Shown: in pieces, positions 39,421 through 52,044 of the stretch | Layout of the letters: each line of letters opens with the position of its first letter | Numbering within the stretch: the stretch's first letter is position 1 | From: Macropodus opercularis | Taxonomy: Eukaryota; Chordata; Actinopteri; Anabantiformes; Osphronemidae | NCBI GenBank assembly: GCA_030770545.1 | Contig: CM061107.1 | Span: 7,776,001-7,840,000 of the forward strand | Direction of reading: 5' to 3' | DNA: 64,000 nt | Translations under genes and position numbers: made by a program | The notes under the pieces: model-generated | The model's database searches: none | What the model saw: only the letters and a program-made list of their open reading frames with translations | What the model was told of the DNA's origin: nothing

Positions 39421-40510
39421 AGTCGATATGGTGTATTTCTAGGTCTGTCCGATCGTCTAACATAAGTTCAAAACTTATCGGTCGTCGTGTTCGTTTTGTT
39501 TTTGCAAAAGTGCTCGGGAGCTAGGTTAGCCAGTTAGCATTAGCCTCACATTCCATACATGTGTACGTGCAGCTATACTGTATTTCTATAGCAGACAAGT
39601 GAGAACTGTGAAAAGAAGGAGCTCTAAAATATATAGATATCGTTTAGGCAACGAGCAATGAACCCATCGCTGTCTGCAAGAAGGAGGTGATTAGTGTAAA
39701 CTCTCAGCTTAGCGGCATTTCAGTGTGGGACTCGAACGAAAAAGAGGTCAACAGAACGACCATGTGACCGAGTTGATCAAATGACACCAGACTAAAGCAA
39801 ACCCCATATAAATATATATCTATATATAATATATATATATATGTCTATAAATAGCAGGCGGTGCTATATATATATTTCTGGTTTTATCAAATAATGAATT
39901 AATTTATTTGAATTCAGTTTGTAGTAAGGTAAATAACTCAATATCTGTCTGATGGCTTGTACACAATCACGGCACGTAGCATTTCTTGCACAAAGTGAGT
40001 TAAATCACACTGGATATAACACAACAACAAGTGATGTATATTTGTTAATGTTCCTTAATATCTCTTTGATGCGCAACACAAGTTATTTTTGACAGACTGT
40101 CTGCTGCTAAAATCTGAACCTTAAACCCATACAGGATCATTTTTAGTCACTTGCCAGGCTTTTGCTGACAAGCTGACAAGTTGGCTCTCATGGGAGCATA
40201 TGAGGAAGACTCTTTGCTGCCACTGAAGGGTCCAGTAGTTCTTCACCAAGTAAGTACCACAATAAATTTAGTGAGTGAAATGATAAAATATATATAACAA
40301 CTCTTTATTAATTTATTGTTCCACCCTGCCACTGACTCTGCCCCCTACATAAGGACATTTAGATCCAACATGTTATTCTCCTATAGTGCCACCTTCTGGT
40401 TGAACTGGACATTTATATATGTCAGATGTCCAATCTAAACTAGCTGCTTTAGTGAATGTCTAGTCTGTTTGACAGATCTCCTTCGTTTTTATTCTTTTTT
40501 TTTCAGGAAC
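39421..40510 (+). other. wdr24: wdr24 5' intron / leader region
   Basis: About 1.1 kb separates the shared promoter from the wdr24 start codon. The acceptor TTTTTTTCAG ends at 40506, four bases before the ATG. A strong donor-like GTAAGT at 40249-40254 suggests a possible alternative leader exon around 40135-40248. That exon contains an ATG-led frame (MGAYEEDSLLPLKG) that is out of frame with WDR24 if spliced. The rest is AT-rich. Confidence 0.4.
39805..39850. repeat. AT-rich (TA)n low-complexity tract
   Basis: Imperfect ATATAT/TATAAA runs in the presumed first intron of wdr24. Confidence 0.85.
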
Positions 40511-43500
40511 ATGGAGAAGATGTCACGAGTTACCACAGCCCTCAGCAGCAATTCGGTCAGTGGCAGAACCATGTTCTGCCACTTAGATGCCCCTGCAAAC
40601 GCCATCAGTGTGTGTCGTGATGCCACACAGGTGGTGGTCGCTGGCCGCAACATATTCAAGATCTACACACTGGAGGAAGAGCAGTTTGTGGAAAAGTTGA
40701 ACCTTCGCGTAGGCCGCAAACCTTCGCTCAACTTCAGCTGTGCAGATGTCATGTGGCACCAGATGGAGGAAAACCTGCTGGCAACAGCTGCCACCAATGG
40801 GGCAGTAGTCACCTGGAACCTGGGAAAACCCTCTCGTAACAAGCAGGACCAGCTGTTTACAGAGCACAAACGCACTGTCAACAAGGTGTGCTTTCACCCT
40901 ACAGAGGTTTACATGCTGCTAAGTGGCTCTCAGGATGGCTTCATGAAGTGCTTTGACCTGCGTAAAAAGGAGTCTGTCAGCACTTTCTCAGGTATTGAAT
41001 GTGATGATTTACACTAAATGGCCTTTTCTTTCCAAATATAAGATCTGACTTTTTCAATTCAAAGCAATGCTTATGTTTTGCAAATAATAAATCTGTCTGA
41101 AAATCAGTATCTAACAAAAGATCTTATAATAATTGCTGAAACTCTGCTGAGCTTTTTTCTCCATCCTCATTTCTAGGTCAGTCAGAGAGTGTACGAGATG
41201 TCCAGTTCAGCATAAAGGATTATTTCACATTTGCTGCATCTTTTGAGAATGGCAATGTCCAGCTGTGGGACATCAGACGGCCAGACCGCTATGAGAGAAT
41301 GTTTACTGCTCACACTGGCCCTGTGTTTTGTTGTGACTGGCACCCTGATGACAGGTAAGAAGAACAGACTTTGACATAGGCTAAACAAGATTCTTTTAGA
41401 CAGTGTAAGCTTTTTACTGTATTCCCACCCTTGTTTCTGACTTAGGGGTTGGCTGGCCACAGGAGGCAGGGACAAGATGGTGAAGGTGTGGGACATGACT
41501 ACTAACCGAGCCAAAGAAATCTACTGTGTGCAGACAATTGCCTCAGTGGCACGAGTTAAGTGGCGTCCAGAGAGGAAATTTCATTTGGCCACTTGTTCCA
41601 TGATGGTGGACCACAACATCTATGTGTGGGATGTTCGCAGACCTTTCATTCCTTTTGCCACCTTTGAAGAGCACAAGGATGTGACCACTGGTATCGTTTG
41701 GCGCCACCAACATGACCCTCACTTTCTGCTTTCTGGCTCTAAGGACAGCACGCTCTACCAACATATGTTCAAGGATGCCACTCGTCCTGTGGACAAGGCT
41801 AACCCAGAGGGTCTGTGCTTTGGGCTGTTTGGTGATTTAGCCTTTGCAGCCAAGGAGAGTCTAATCAGCAGTGACACTAACAGAAAGCCCTACCCTGGAG
41901 GTGACCGCCGCTATCCCATCTTTTTCTTCAAGAAACCTGACCCAACAGAACAGTTTGCCCATGTGTCCAGTGCTCTCAGTGTCTTTGAGACAGACTTGGA
42001 TAGTAACCGTATGGACTGGTTTGTCAAGACAGCACAACTCTACCTCCTCAGCGGGAAGCCGTTTGCTGAGCTGTGTGATCACAATGCCAAGGTGGCGCAG
42101 GAGCTCAAAAGACCTCAGGTCGGTACATGAACAAATCTGTGCTTAATTTTAGTAGTGATGCAGCAACACACACCTTTTTAAGGTTTCCTCGTAAATACGG
42201 AGACTGTCAGGAATAAAGTGACTTTTGTCTTTAACATCAAGGTTTCTACAACATGGACCATGCTGAGAATCATGTTCTCTGACCCAGCAAACCTCACAGC
42301 ACCTGGTCCTATCCACAACCTGAGTAAACTGGGGCCCATGCCCTTAATGAACAGGTAAATGTGCTTTGTAGTCTACCATCCAAGTACAGTAATGGAAGTA
42401 AATGCACCTCACATGTAACGCTGATGCATGTTTTAGTTTCAGCATGAAGGAAATGGGCTCAGGGATGGGAACAGAGAGCAGGTTGGAGCGCAGTAAAGGT
42501 GAGAGCAGACAGGATAACATCCACCTGGATCCTGGGAACTCGCACATCAGCAACAACGAAGGTAAAAGTGGTCATTTAAACACTGAACCAGACTTGGACA
42601 TCATCTCAGTGTCCGTAGGCTGGTTGCTGGAGATACATTTTTCTGGATAAATAATTCATTCATTAAATTTCTCCTCAGAAAACGAGGAGACAGAGGGCAG
42701 CGAGGGCCAGGCAGAGTATATGTTTGGTGATGCTGAGCTAGATGATGATGACCTCTATTCCATGGAGCATGACAACCAAGCAGGTCAGTCATACTCGCAT
42801 CTCTGAGAAGAGGCGCCTACGCCAGCACCTGCTATTTATAACTGCCTCTATACTCAGCACTTTTTTTGTCTAAAATCATCTCTGCTTCTTTTGTCATTAA
42901 AGAAGAGCAGGAGTACACGCTGCCCCAGGAGGCCTTTCAGCTACGCCATGAGATCATGGATAACCCATCCGCTCCCGAGCACCTACAGCAAGACAAGGCC
43001 GACTCCCCGCACGTCAGCGGCAACGAGGCGGAAGTCACTTGTCTCACACCCATCGAGTCCTTTTCTCTCATCTCCATTTCCCAGTCTCTGTACAACCCAC
43101 ACTTACCCGCCAGCTTCTTCTGCCCCATTGTGCGGGAGATGCTCACTTACTATGCAGAGCAGGGCGACGTACAGATGGCTGTGTCTGTGCTCATCGTCTT
43201 GGGAGAGCGGATTCGTAAAGAGATTGATGACCTGACCCAGGTCAGATGAAAAGCAAGATGTGTTGTCTTGCGTTGCACGGTTTCAGTAATATCAATTTAT
43301 ATTTTAATTTGTGTGTTGTGTCCATTTCAGGAGCACTGGTACATGTCCTACATAGACTTGCTGCAGCGATTCGAGCTGTGGAATGTGTCCAACGAGGTCA
43401 TCAAGCTAAGTACGTGCAGCGCCATCACCTGTCTGAACCAGGCATCTACAACACTACACATCAACTGTAGCAACTGCAAGCGGCCAATGAGCAACAAGGG

Positions 43501-43922
43501 CTGGATATGTGACAGGTACAAACACTGTTCAAAAGAACTATTGTCATATTTGCATATTTGGTGAGATTATACATTAATGCTTAATGATTTTACCACCAGT
43601 AACGGTAGCTTAGCATAATAATGGAACAGGAAAAACAGACGCCTGACTCTTTAAAATCAGTCTAATATCCTATTGGAATTCCCATGTGTAGTGTTTCTTA
43701 TAGTATCTTAAATACAACAGAGCTCTGACAAGTGCCCTGCATCTCCATTCTAGGTGTCACCAGTGTGCCAGTATATGTGCAGTGTGCCACCATGTGGTGA
43801 AGGGACTGTTTGTGTGGTGTCAGGGCTGCAGCCACGGCGGACATCTGGAGCACATAATGCATTGGCTGAAGAGCAGCGCTCATTGTCCGGCGGGCTGCGG
43901 TCACCAGTGTGAGTACACCTGA
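40511..43922 (+). CDS. wdr24: WD repeat-containing protein 24, GATOR2 subunit
   Basis: Nine coding exons join in frame: 40511-40991, 41177-41354, 41446-42118, 42242-42354, 42437-42561, 42679-42783, 42903-43240, 43331-43515 and 43754-43922. The product is 788 residues, close to the 790 of human WDR24. It begins MEKMSRVTTAL as in mammals. WD40 repeats fill roughly residues 20-340 (for example VQLWDIRRPD, MVKVWDMTT, NIYVWDVRRP). A low-complexity acidic linker follows (GDAELDDDDLYSMEHD). The last ~75 residues form a Cys/His-rich RING-like zinc module (NCSNCKRP, CHQCASICAVCHH, HCPAGCGHQCEY). Family knowledge: with MIOS, WDR59, SEH1L and SEC13 it forms GATOR2 at the lysosome, which opposes GATOR1 and promotes amino-acid activation of mTORC1. 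All zinc ligands look intact. Confidence 0.98.
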
Positions 43923-44394
43923 GCTTTTCACAACCAGTGCTAGCACAGCTGCTCCTTGGTGAGGGTGGGAAGCAGTCAGACCTTGATCTCACACACACCA
44001 CAGACAGACGAGAGGCTCCTCAGTCCTCCAGTTGATGGTTCCACCTACTGAGTCTGAAAGAGGAGACGTTTACTGTATGTGCTGTCCTGGACACACATTC
44101 AAGAGCGAACGCAATCAACTAAGTGGATTTCATATTTGCATTTGGTTTCCAACCATTGTTCAACTTACAGTATAAACAAATGTTACAATAGAAAATCAAA
44201 GAATTTAACAATATTTTTGTGAATTTGCTGCATTTTACACAGTTTTTAACCCTAGAGGTTGTACATGTACATACAACTGCTTGTCTTAATTGAATTGTTA
44301 ATGTTTGTACAGAAAGCTTGAATCTTTTTTTTGAAGGACTGTAGATGATACGTATTTAATTTATGTGAGAATTAGCTCTCTATTCAAGCAAGAC

Positions 44395-44400
44395 ATTAAA
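44395..44400 (+). terminator. wdr24: Polyadenylation signal of wdr24
   Basis: ATTAAA followed by a GT-rich stretch (ggtgttatttgtcttg), 473 bases after the stop codon. It is the first good signal downstream. Confidence 0.55.
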
Positions 44401-46310
44401 GCAGCACAAACTGAAATGATGGTGTTATTTGTCTTGAGTCAGTAAAATACAGGGTTCACGTCCCTCACATGTACACACAGCTCTTCCCTAATCGCAGTTA
44501 ATATAATCAAATCTGTGACAAGCAATTATATATTCTCACTTATTTACAAGTGGCAGCTGTGCAGTACATCTAGTGCCGGCAGAGCAGTAGCAAAAATTAT
44601 TATCCGAAAGCGCCTACGTGAGAGCAGGGAACTGTATTTGTTGCTTTTCCTCAACTATAATTTACTGTGACTGAGCCAGTAAATGCAAAAGGCAGCTGAC
44701 CAGCATCTGTAGCTAGACAAAACGCATGCTGCTCAGTAGAGTTGAAGTCTGTCCAGATAAATGTCTACAGAACAGCTTTGTCTTAGTTCAAATGCTTGTC
44801 TTCGCATCCATTGCTGTGTAACGCGGTGGCAACTGGTTGGATGATTTTACAATTTAATTGTCAGTGTAACTGGCTCACTTTCATGTGATGAGTAAATCAC
44901 TGAGAGATGCCAAATATTTTATCAGCACAGAGTCAATGTTCGACACTGATGATGTTTATTTGGGCACATTTACAACCTAGACACTGCCTGGCATCACAAG
45001 TGTTTGTTTTCCACTCCTGCCAGGCATCAAGTGTGTAAATCAGCAGTAGAGCATCACTACAGACGATGGTCCTCTGCTCCTTGACCTTATTTACTGAAGG
45101 CTCAACCTTTTAGTGACATTATAAAACCAAGCTGGATTTTTATGCACCAAGCAGGAAACTTGCATACAAACCTTCATGTAGGAAGGACTTGAACTGGTTC
45201 TGATGCTAGAGCCAAACTCAGCCAACATCCATATTGTGCCAAGGTGGTTAATAAACAGCAAGCTTCATTGATTTACTGCCAAGGCCTTGAGCACAATAAA
45301 GGATTTTCAGATGTACACTAGATGAGGACCGGTCCAACAATGAGGAGGGGGACCCGTGACCCCGAGGCTTGGTCTGCACACACAGCAGTCACCAGATTCA
45401 ATATTGACCACATTAAGCGTATAACTAAGCAGAGTCCCCTGATCAGACGGGAAAGGATTGTGGCCCCGTCTAGTAATTGCACTGTCCTGCAGTGAAAGCG
45501 ATGAGCTATCCATTAGTTTGTCAGATAAATATGCCCAGGTTAAAGAAAACTAACAAAAAAAAGGAAAAGTTACATTAAAATACATTTTAAAAACAAGTTT
45601 GACATAACATTTAATAGTAACATTTGAAATTTTTGGTATTTTAAAAGACTTGTGAGGATGTCATGGTGCCACAAATCATTTTAAAGAAGCAAAACACAAA
45701 GTAGAATCCGTTACACAACTAGCCCTAATCAAGACCTAATTTTAAAAAGTTTGCTCTAATAATGTGGCTATTTTGTGATCTCATACTATACTGCAATAAA
45801 CGATTGACAATGTTTCACAGACTTCTTAGGTTCTCTTGATAAATTCAGCAGGATAGTATTTTCCAAACATCATAAATCGCTCTGCAGAATCTCTTAAATC
45901 ATACTCCTTTAGCCCCATTTCATTACGTAGCCAGTCCTTCCTCTGTGCATTTTCACAGCCCAACTATAGGAGTCCATTCTACACCAGCACAAGCGTGTGA
46001 GGGTCAGATACCCTTTCTGCCTGCTTGTCGTTTCCCTGCAGCAGTTGCCCTAGACCATGTCCACATCTGGCGAGCTCTGGTCCATCAGCCAGTTCCAGAC
46101 GAGCAGCACACTGGTCGGTGTGGGCCGGCAGGGCTGGCCTTGGCTTTGGCCTCCTCCCATCTCAGTGAGATTGTTCAGGGTGGTTAGAACACCCTCCGTC
46201 AATTACTGGCATAAGACCTTTACAATACAAAAAAGCGAATGAATGATGTTACTGCTTTTGAAGCAGCTGTGCCTGTGTTGTCCACGCAGTAAAGACTTCA
46301 CCTGTAACAG
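44401..46310. other. wdr24-anks3 convergent intergenic region
   Basis: This AT-rich interval separates the 3' ends of wdr24 (+) and anks3 (-). No coding exon or named repeat is recognised. Part of it is probably anks3 3' UTR; a minus-strand AATAAA occurs near 44955, but the anks3 3' end cannot be fixed. Confidence 0.6.
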
Positions 46311-49300
46311 TTAAGGTCGTTCCCAGCTATCTGAGACTTTTTCAGGAGCACTCAGCCGTCTCAGACTCTGAAGCACAGTCTGCAGCGTTCCTGCTGTTAT
46401 GATGAAACAACCAGACACCAGTATCTCCATTAGACTCCACTGATGACACTAAATCATTGGAATCGCTGTGATCACCATCTTACCCAGTTCTTCTTCATAT
46501 GATTCCAGCTTCTTCATTAGCGTTCCAACACTGGAGCGTGTCTGCCACTTCTCACCTAGAGACATAAAACCATTTCTTTTATGAATCACATTTTTTTAAA
46601 AGGTTATCCAACACAGCACAAGTAACTCACCTTTGATACCAGTGTCATCTTTTGCGTTATCTTCCAAACAACAATAAGCACTGCCATTCTCATCAGTAGC
46701 GAGACAGGAGAGCAGTTCAGTGTGGCAGGCTCGGGCCTTGGCCAGTGTGGCGTTCATGTCCTGGGCCAATCTGTGGTTGTCTACCAGCTCAGCCTGGACT
46801 TTCCTCCACGCCATCTTGTCCTCCATCAGACAGCCTTCCATCACAGCACGGAGCTCCTTCTCCTGAGACACCTGGCTCTGCAGGCTCTCCACCTCCTCAC
46901 AGCGCTGCATCAGGAAGATTTGTGGTGTTGGATTTTCAGAAAAGCCAGAAATGTGAAGTATGTTTTTGTAGCTGTATAGTTACCTTGTGCAGCTGAATGG
47001 CCATCTCTTGCATTTCAGCTTCAAGCTGGTCAGCATAAGCTTGTTCCAGAGCATCACTGGGTGGACGAGCACTGCTGTGCCACCTTGCAATTGCCGAGGT
47101 CATTTTACGCTTGGGTCCAAACAACCTGGAAAATACAATTTATATCACTTGGAGAAACAAAATACACTTTTTGTTGTGGACAAAGTTACAAAAAAAGTGT
47201 CTTACGTGATTCCAATTTCTTTGAGATCATTTTCAGTCAGGGTGAGAAATATCCGCAGGTCAATGTCTTGCTCTTCAAGTAATGGGAGATACTTGGAGAA
47301 TCCGATTTGCTCCAAGAACTCTGCCAGATCCTAAAGAATTAAAAGTTGAGGTTAGGTTTCGAATTAAAGACTAAAGAAAAAAAGCTGTGACACATAAATA
47401 AGAGTCCATGCCTTTGGACCCCTGTAGGAGGGTGGAGGAGCAACGTGTGAGCGAATCCCACAGTTTCCTGTACTGCCTGCACCGTTGCTGCCATGACGAC
47501 TCTTTCCTTTAGAGTGATGGCCTTTATTTAATCTGCGGGAGCTGCTCTTTTTGCACTGATCCGAGTCCTGGTGGACAGAGGTAAAGAAATCTGACTCAGA
47601 ATATGTGTTTGTCTCTCGAACGGTTATTTGTGAACTTGTATGTTACCTCATTACTCTCAACAGAGCCTTCCCAGTTGAGGCCAGTGACTTGAGGCAGGCC
47701 TTCGCTGCTGCTACTACTGCTCCTCATGGTGGGCATATCATTGTCAAAGAATGGACTGTCATCTGCAGCGATAGAAAAAACATTAAGGGGTTGGCAAACA
47801 CTTAGCTGAGTGATCAAAGACACGGTTTGTTTGAGCTCTTCACCTCTGCTGCTGTTGCTCTGGCCATCCAGCTCGTTGATGGGTGAAGTCACGTCACGGT
47901 AGCAGATGCTCTCACTCTGTTCACCAATATCACGAAACCTTGGGTAGCCTGGCGTCACAACGGTAGGCTCTGTATGGAAACAAGATCCTTATATGTCACC
48001 TAGACAATCATAATTTTTGTTTGATTTTGAATTTAGTACTTCAGTCCCTCTGTGCAGAACATAAGTAATAATAAGAACATAATTTTAAGCGCAGACTGAC
48101 TGTAAAATCACTTCACTGTCATTTGTCTTTAACACCCAGCTACACTATCAAATGCCAGATATGAGACCGGATATTTCATGTGACACTACCACACAGTTTG
48201 CTGGTGCCTCCTACTCGGAACTTGGCGATGGCCTGAGGCCCATCATGGATGCTGGCGCCTTTAGCTTTTCGACTTGGCCTTATCCTTGGGCATGCGCTGT
48301 CAGAGTCCTCTGAGGAGCTCAGGTCTTCAAAGTGTCCTGACGGGGTGTATTTAGACACAAGTCACTCAAAAAATACATATTTTTGGTGAAAATAAACTAC
48401 CCTCTGAAAAACATTTTAACAAACTGATACCTGATTTGATCCTTGGAGAACGTGAGTCAATAAGACTGACAATCTTGGTGTAGCCATACATCATTGCTAG
48501 GGCTCGGGCTGTCTCTCCTTTCGCACTGCGGACATCTGCTTTGACCTTCTATAAGTAAATAAAATGGCTTTCAGAATAAGGGCAGGTTTTCTTCACATGA
48601 TATCAACAGTTGTGTGCAACTGTGCTTTTGGACAGTGATCTACTCACATGGTCAAGCAGGTACTGAACTATGATCTCGTGTCCAGAAGCAGCAGCTTCCA
48701 TTAGTGGCGTAAAACCAGATCCTGGTTCTCTGTCGATAAAAGGAAAAGTCACAAAAGTACATTCTGAAAGTAGTGATGCAATAGTTGGAGATGAATGAAA
48801 ACACTGACTTGACATTGGCATCAGCATTATTATCCAACAGAAACTTGACCATCTGCTGGTGGCCTGTGCTGGTGCAGTGGAACAGAGCGGTCCAGCCTCG
48901 GAAATCCTTCAGCTCCAACTCTGCACCTTGCTTTTGTGTTCAGAAAAACGAGACGCGATACTATGAGTAAAAGGTGTTAAACTGTAATAAACAAAAGAAA
49001 GACATGACCCAGCCAGCTTACACTGGTAAGTCTATCAGCTGTTGCTGGAACATCCGCTTAAAGGCAACAGGTATGAATCTATGGTAAAGGTAACCAGACT
49101 AAAACCTTTGCTTTAAAAGAATCACTTATAGAGACACCAAGTTAAACATCGACACATTTTTCTTTTTCTTTTCACAGTTTTCTGTACCTGAAGCAGAAAG
49201 TAAGCAATACTTTCATTGCCGCAGCTTGCTGCCAGCATCAGTGGGGTTAGGCCTTTGGCAGTGGTGGCGTTTACACTCACACCAGCCTCCAGCAGCAGGT

Positions 49301-49637
49301 TTGCAATGTTGTCATGGCCAATATAGGACGCATACATCAGCGGGGTCCAACCTCCGATGTTCTTACCGTCCAGGTTCACCTCACGCCTGCAAAATAATCG
49401 TGATCACAAATGCATGATTCGAAGATGAAACAAGGGGATGTGGAGAAGCCGTCGGTGCTTAGACCCCCACTTTCTGATGCACTCTGCCACCACGTCGTAC
49501 TGTCCGATGGAGCAGGCGGTGTGCAGGTCCAGAGGGACATCCAGCTCCTCGGGACGCACCACGTACTCGCCCAGCCACATGGAGAGGCTGGCACCCAGCT
49601 GCTCGGACTCACTGGCCTCGTCGCTCAGTTCAGACAT
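46311..49637 (-). CDS. anks3: Ankyrin repeat and SAM domain-containing protein 3
   Basis: Fourteen coding exons, 5' to 3': 49637-49471, 49386-49188, 48930-48809, 48729-48648, 48548-48431, 48336-48190, 47969-47844, 47762-47647, 47567-47412, 47330-47206, 47125-46984, 46904-46631, 46555-46484 and 46393-46311. They close in frame at 642 residues; human ANKS3 is 656. Residues ~35-215 hold ankyrin repeats (GGWTPLMYASYIGHD, GLTPLMLAASCGNE, GWTALFHCTSTGHQ, GFTPLMEAAASGHE). A Ser-rich linker follows, then a SAM domain at ~412-470 (DLAEFLEQIGFSKYL to SAIARWH) and a coiled coil at ~475-545. Family knowledge: a ciliary scaffold binding ANKS6, BICC1 and NEK kinases, linked to renal ciliopathy. The 47331-47411 intron has a GC donor (AAG|gcatgg). 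The last intron ends in a NAGNAG acceptor that adds or drops one residue. The exon 1 donor was chosen over an alternative 5 bases downstream by length match to human. Confidence 0.96.
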
Positions 49638-50508
49638 TCTCGGCGTCCACACGCCTACAACCGAGCACATGCACTGGTCAACACTAGAAATATCTGGTTC
49701 TGGAAGTTTGTTCAGTATCAGACAGCAAGTTAGCGATTCCTGAGATTTGGCTTATCATAAACACACAACAGTCCGGACTAATACCTTCTTCTAACTTTAA
49801 CTGGTTGCTTTTGCTTGCTTCTATTTAATATCGTTTCTGGCTAACTCGCTTTGTTTTTAGCTAACGCGTCAGTTACTTTGGCGTCATGTCGTCAACCCCA
49901 ATAAAAACAGTTCCTCGCAATGAACGAGGACCAACATCAGACGACAAACTACATTAACTTATAACAAACACTGCAGAAAATATCACGAGTTTCAAACTTA
50001 CAACAAGTAGGTCGTTTTGTCGGCGACTGAAACTTTTTTTTTGTTTTGTGTGTCACACGCACTTGTGCTCGTGTTGAAACATGCACTGCTGTTTTCTGTT
50101 TGAAATATAAAGCGGGACCAAACACTGGTTTATACACAATCTAACATACGTGCGGTTAATATACAGATGTTTACTTATTATATCACCGGCAAACAAGAGC
50201 TTGTAATGAAAATGAACTTACGACGTGACCCGACCTTTTGTAATAACGGTGGTCTTGAGGGAAATACATGGATTTTAAAAGGATGGTTAATTATGGACAA
50301 TGCATGGAGTTAAAGATATAGTTGTTGTGTAAAAGACAACATGTAGTTAAGAAGACTCAAATTAATCCTAATCATAGCACACAAACACACAAGACTGATT
50401 ATATGGTATATAATAAATAATGAAGACAGACCATCCATATGTGATAATCTTACACATTCAAATCACATCACACCAAATAAAAACAATTCAGACAAATATA
50501 TAAAAAGA
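49638..50508. other. anks3 promoter / intergenic region
   Basis: This interval lies between the anks3 start and the 3' end of the C8orf33 homologue, both on the minus strand. It includes the anks3 5' UTR and promoter; GCGTCATGTCGTCA near 49881 is CRE/ATF-like. No coding sequence is recognised. Confidence 0.5.
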
Positions 50509-50514
50509 TTTATT
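50509..50514 (-). terminator. C8orf33: Polyadenylation signal, C8orf33 homologue
   Basis: AATAAA on the minus strand, 122 bases beyond the stop codon. A closer alternative lies at 50569-50574. Confidence 0.5.
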
Positions 50515-50635
50515 TTGAAACACAGAACAAGCAGTCAAATCTTATAGAGATCGTCACTTTGTGTACTCTTTATTGTTTCTGTTCACACAGACACACATTT
50601 GTTTAGCACACATCCCAGGCATAGTGAAATAAAGA

Positions 50636-52044
50636 TCAGAAAAAGTTAAAGTGAAACACCTCCTTTGATGGAGTAAAAACAAAAGTTGATGTCTCCTCCT
50701 GAGTAGGATGAGTCTGGTCTGTAACCTCAGTTTCTCTCTGCTGCAGGTTCACATCTCTGGCTGTGGTCTGGGTTTGAACTTCAGCTTTCCGATGGAAAAC
50801 AGACTTCTTTGGGGAATCTGCTGCAACTTTTACCAAAGCTGATGCAGTTTCTGTTGGGCACAGAGGAACCTGTCGATTATTATCACATCAACCAGCTATG
50901 ATTTGCTCACTTCATGAGAGTAAAGGCAGTTTAAATGACTCTACTGCCATATTTTCTCACCACTCTGAATGAGTTTGAATTGCTTGCTCTTCTCTTCTTC
51001 CATTTTTTTCCGATAGTCTCCAGCCATGACTCTCATCACCTGCCTCTTCTTGGGCAGAGGAGCTTTGGAGCTTCGTAGAGTCCTAAGGGCACGAGAAGCC
51101 TCCTCTTCTGCAGCAAAAACAAGTTCAAGGTGGTGAATTTAACTACATATACTGTCTAATTCAAACCTGCATATCGTTTAAACCTTTAACATTCATACTC
51201 TGTTTTGGCGTAGCCTTCTGGGACCTCATTCCCATCTCCAGCTGCTCAATGCACCAGTCCAGCTCTCTGTTCAGCTGCTCTTCCGCACTCTTAAACACAC
51301 AGTCACACTCAGTTGTCCAATCAAACAATCAGAAAGCATGAATCCTGATAAGCTTAAAGAAAGCATTTCACACTAACCAGCTCTGTGGCATCACCTCCAC
51401 TGCTCTCTTCAGCTGCCTTCTGTTTGGGTTCTGCATTGTCGGAGACCTTCTTTCCAGATTTCTTCTTTTTCTTCTTTGCTTTAGACATTTCAGGTGTAGA
51501 GTAACGACTTTCATCTTGTACACACTGTTGGTTGCTTAGAGAAGACAAGTCTGGTGTTTCTGTTGTCTCCATGTCTTCTACAGGAGGAATCTGGAAGTTG
51601 AACGCAAAACCAGAACCTTGTTTGGTAAATGATATCCGACTTGTTATTGGCTCGGTTTTGTCTGGGCAAGACGTTTCTCCCTCAAGTGCCGGGCAGTTGT
51701 CAGGGAAGAAATTGAATCTGAAGGTGTTGCCACTGCGACTCCAGAGGGGCTTCTCAGGTTGGCCTTCAGCTGGGGGGGAACTGTTGGATTCAATATCTGT
51801 GAAATAAACACACACACACAACCTTTTACATCAACTTATTTAGATTACAGATGAAGCAAAAGGGGGGATTTTGTAGACAGAACACAACAACCTCAACGAT
51901 ATACACTACTCCACATGTTGTTGCTCACATGTAATAAACCGCACACGTGCAGAAAGGCTATGACGAAATATATTTAGCGTGTGCTGTGTAGATGTTGTAA
52001 ATAAATTCTAATGTACCTATAAACAGCAGCTCTCGCTCGGTCAT
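50636..52044 (-). CDS. C8orf33: UPF0488 protein, C8orf33 homologue
   Basis: Five exons, 5' to 3': 52044-52017, 51796-51378, 51289-51199, 51107-50961 and 50850-50636. They join in frame to 299 residues; human C8orf33 is about 229. The conserved UPF0488 core is clear: LNRELDWCIEQLEMG, TPKQKEEASRALRTLRS, LPKKRQVMRVMAGDYRKKM. The C-terminus ends FHFNFF, as mammalian proteins end FRFNFF. A lysine-rich run (KAKKKKKKSGKK) before the core looks like a nuclear or nucleolar signal. The larger N-terminal exon carries two more copies of the aromatic motif (FRFNFF at 35-40, FAFNF at 73-77). The molecular function is unknown to me. The first exon contributes only nine complete codons, chosen because its ATG and donor phase fit exactly. 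Confidence 0.9.

Noticed and set aside
39720..39790. Minus-strand gttcgagtccca resembling a tRNA T-loop
   Set aside because: The flanking bases do not form a T stem and no D or anticodon arm follows.
40387..40399. tgccaccttctgg as a reverse CTCF site
   Set aside because: One core position deviates, so it is not listed as a feature and only mentioned as a weak partner site.
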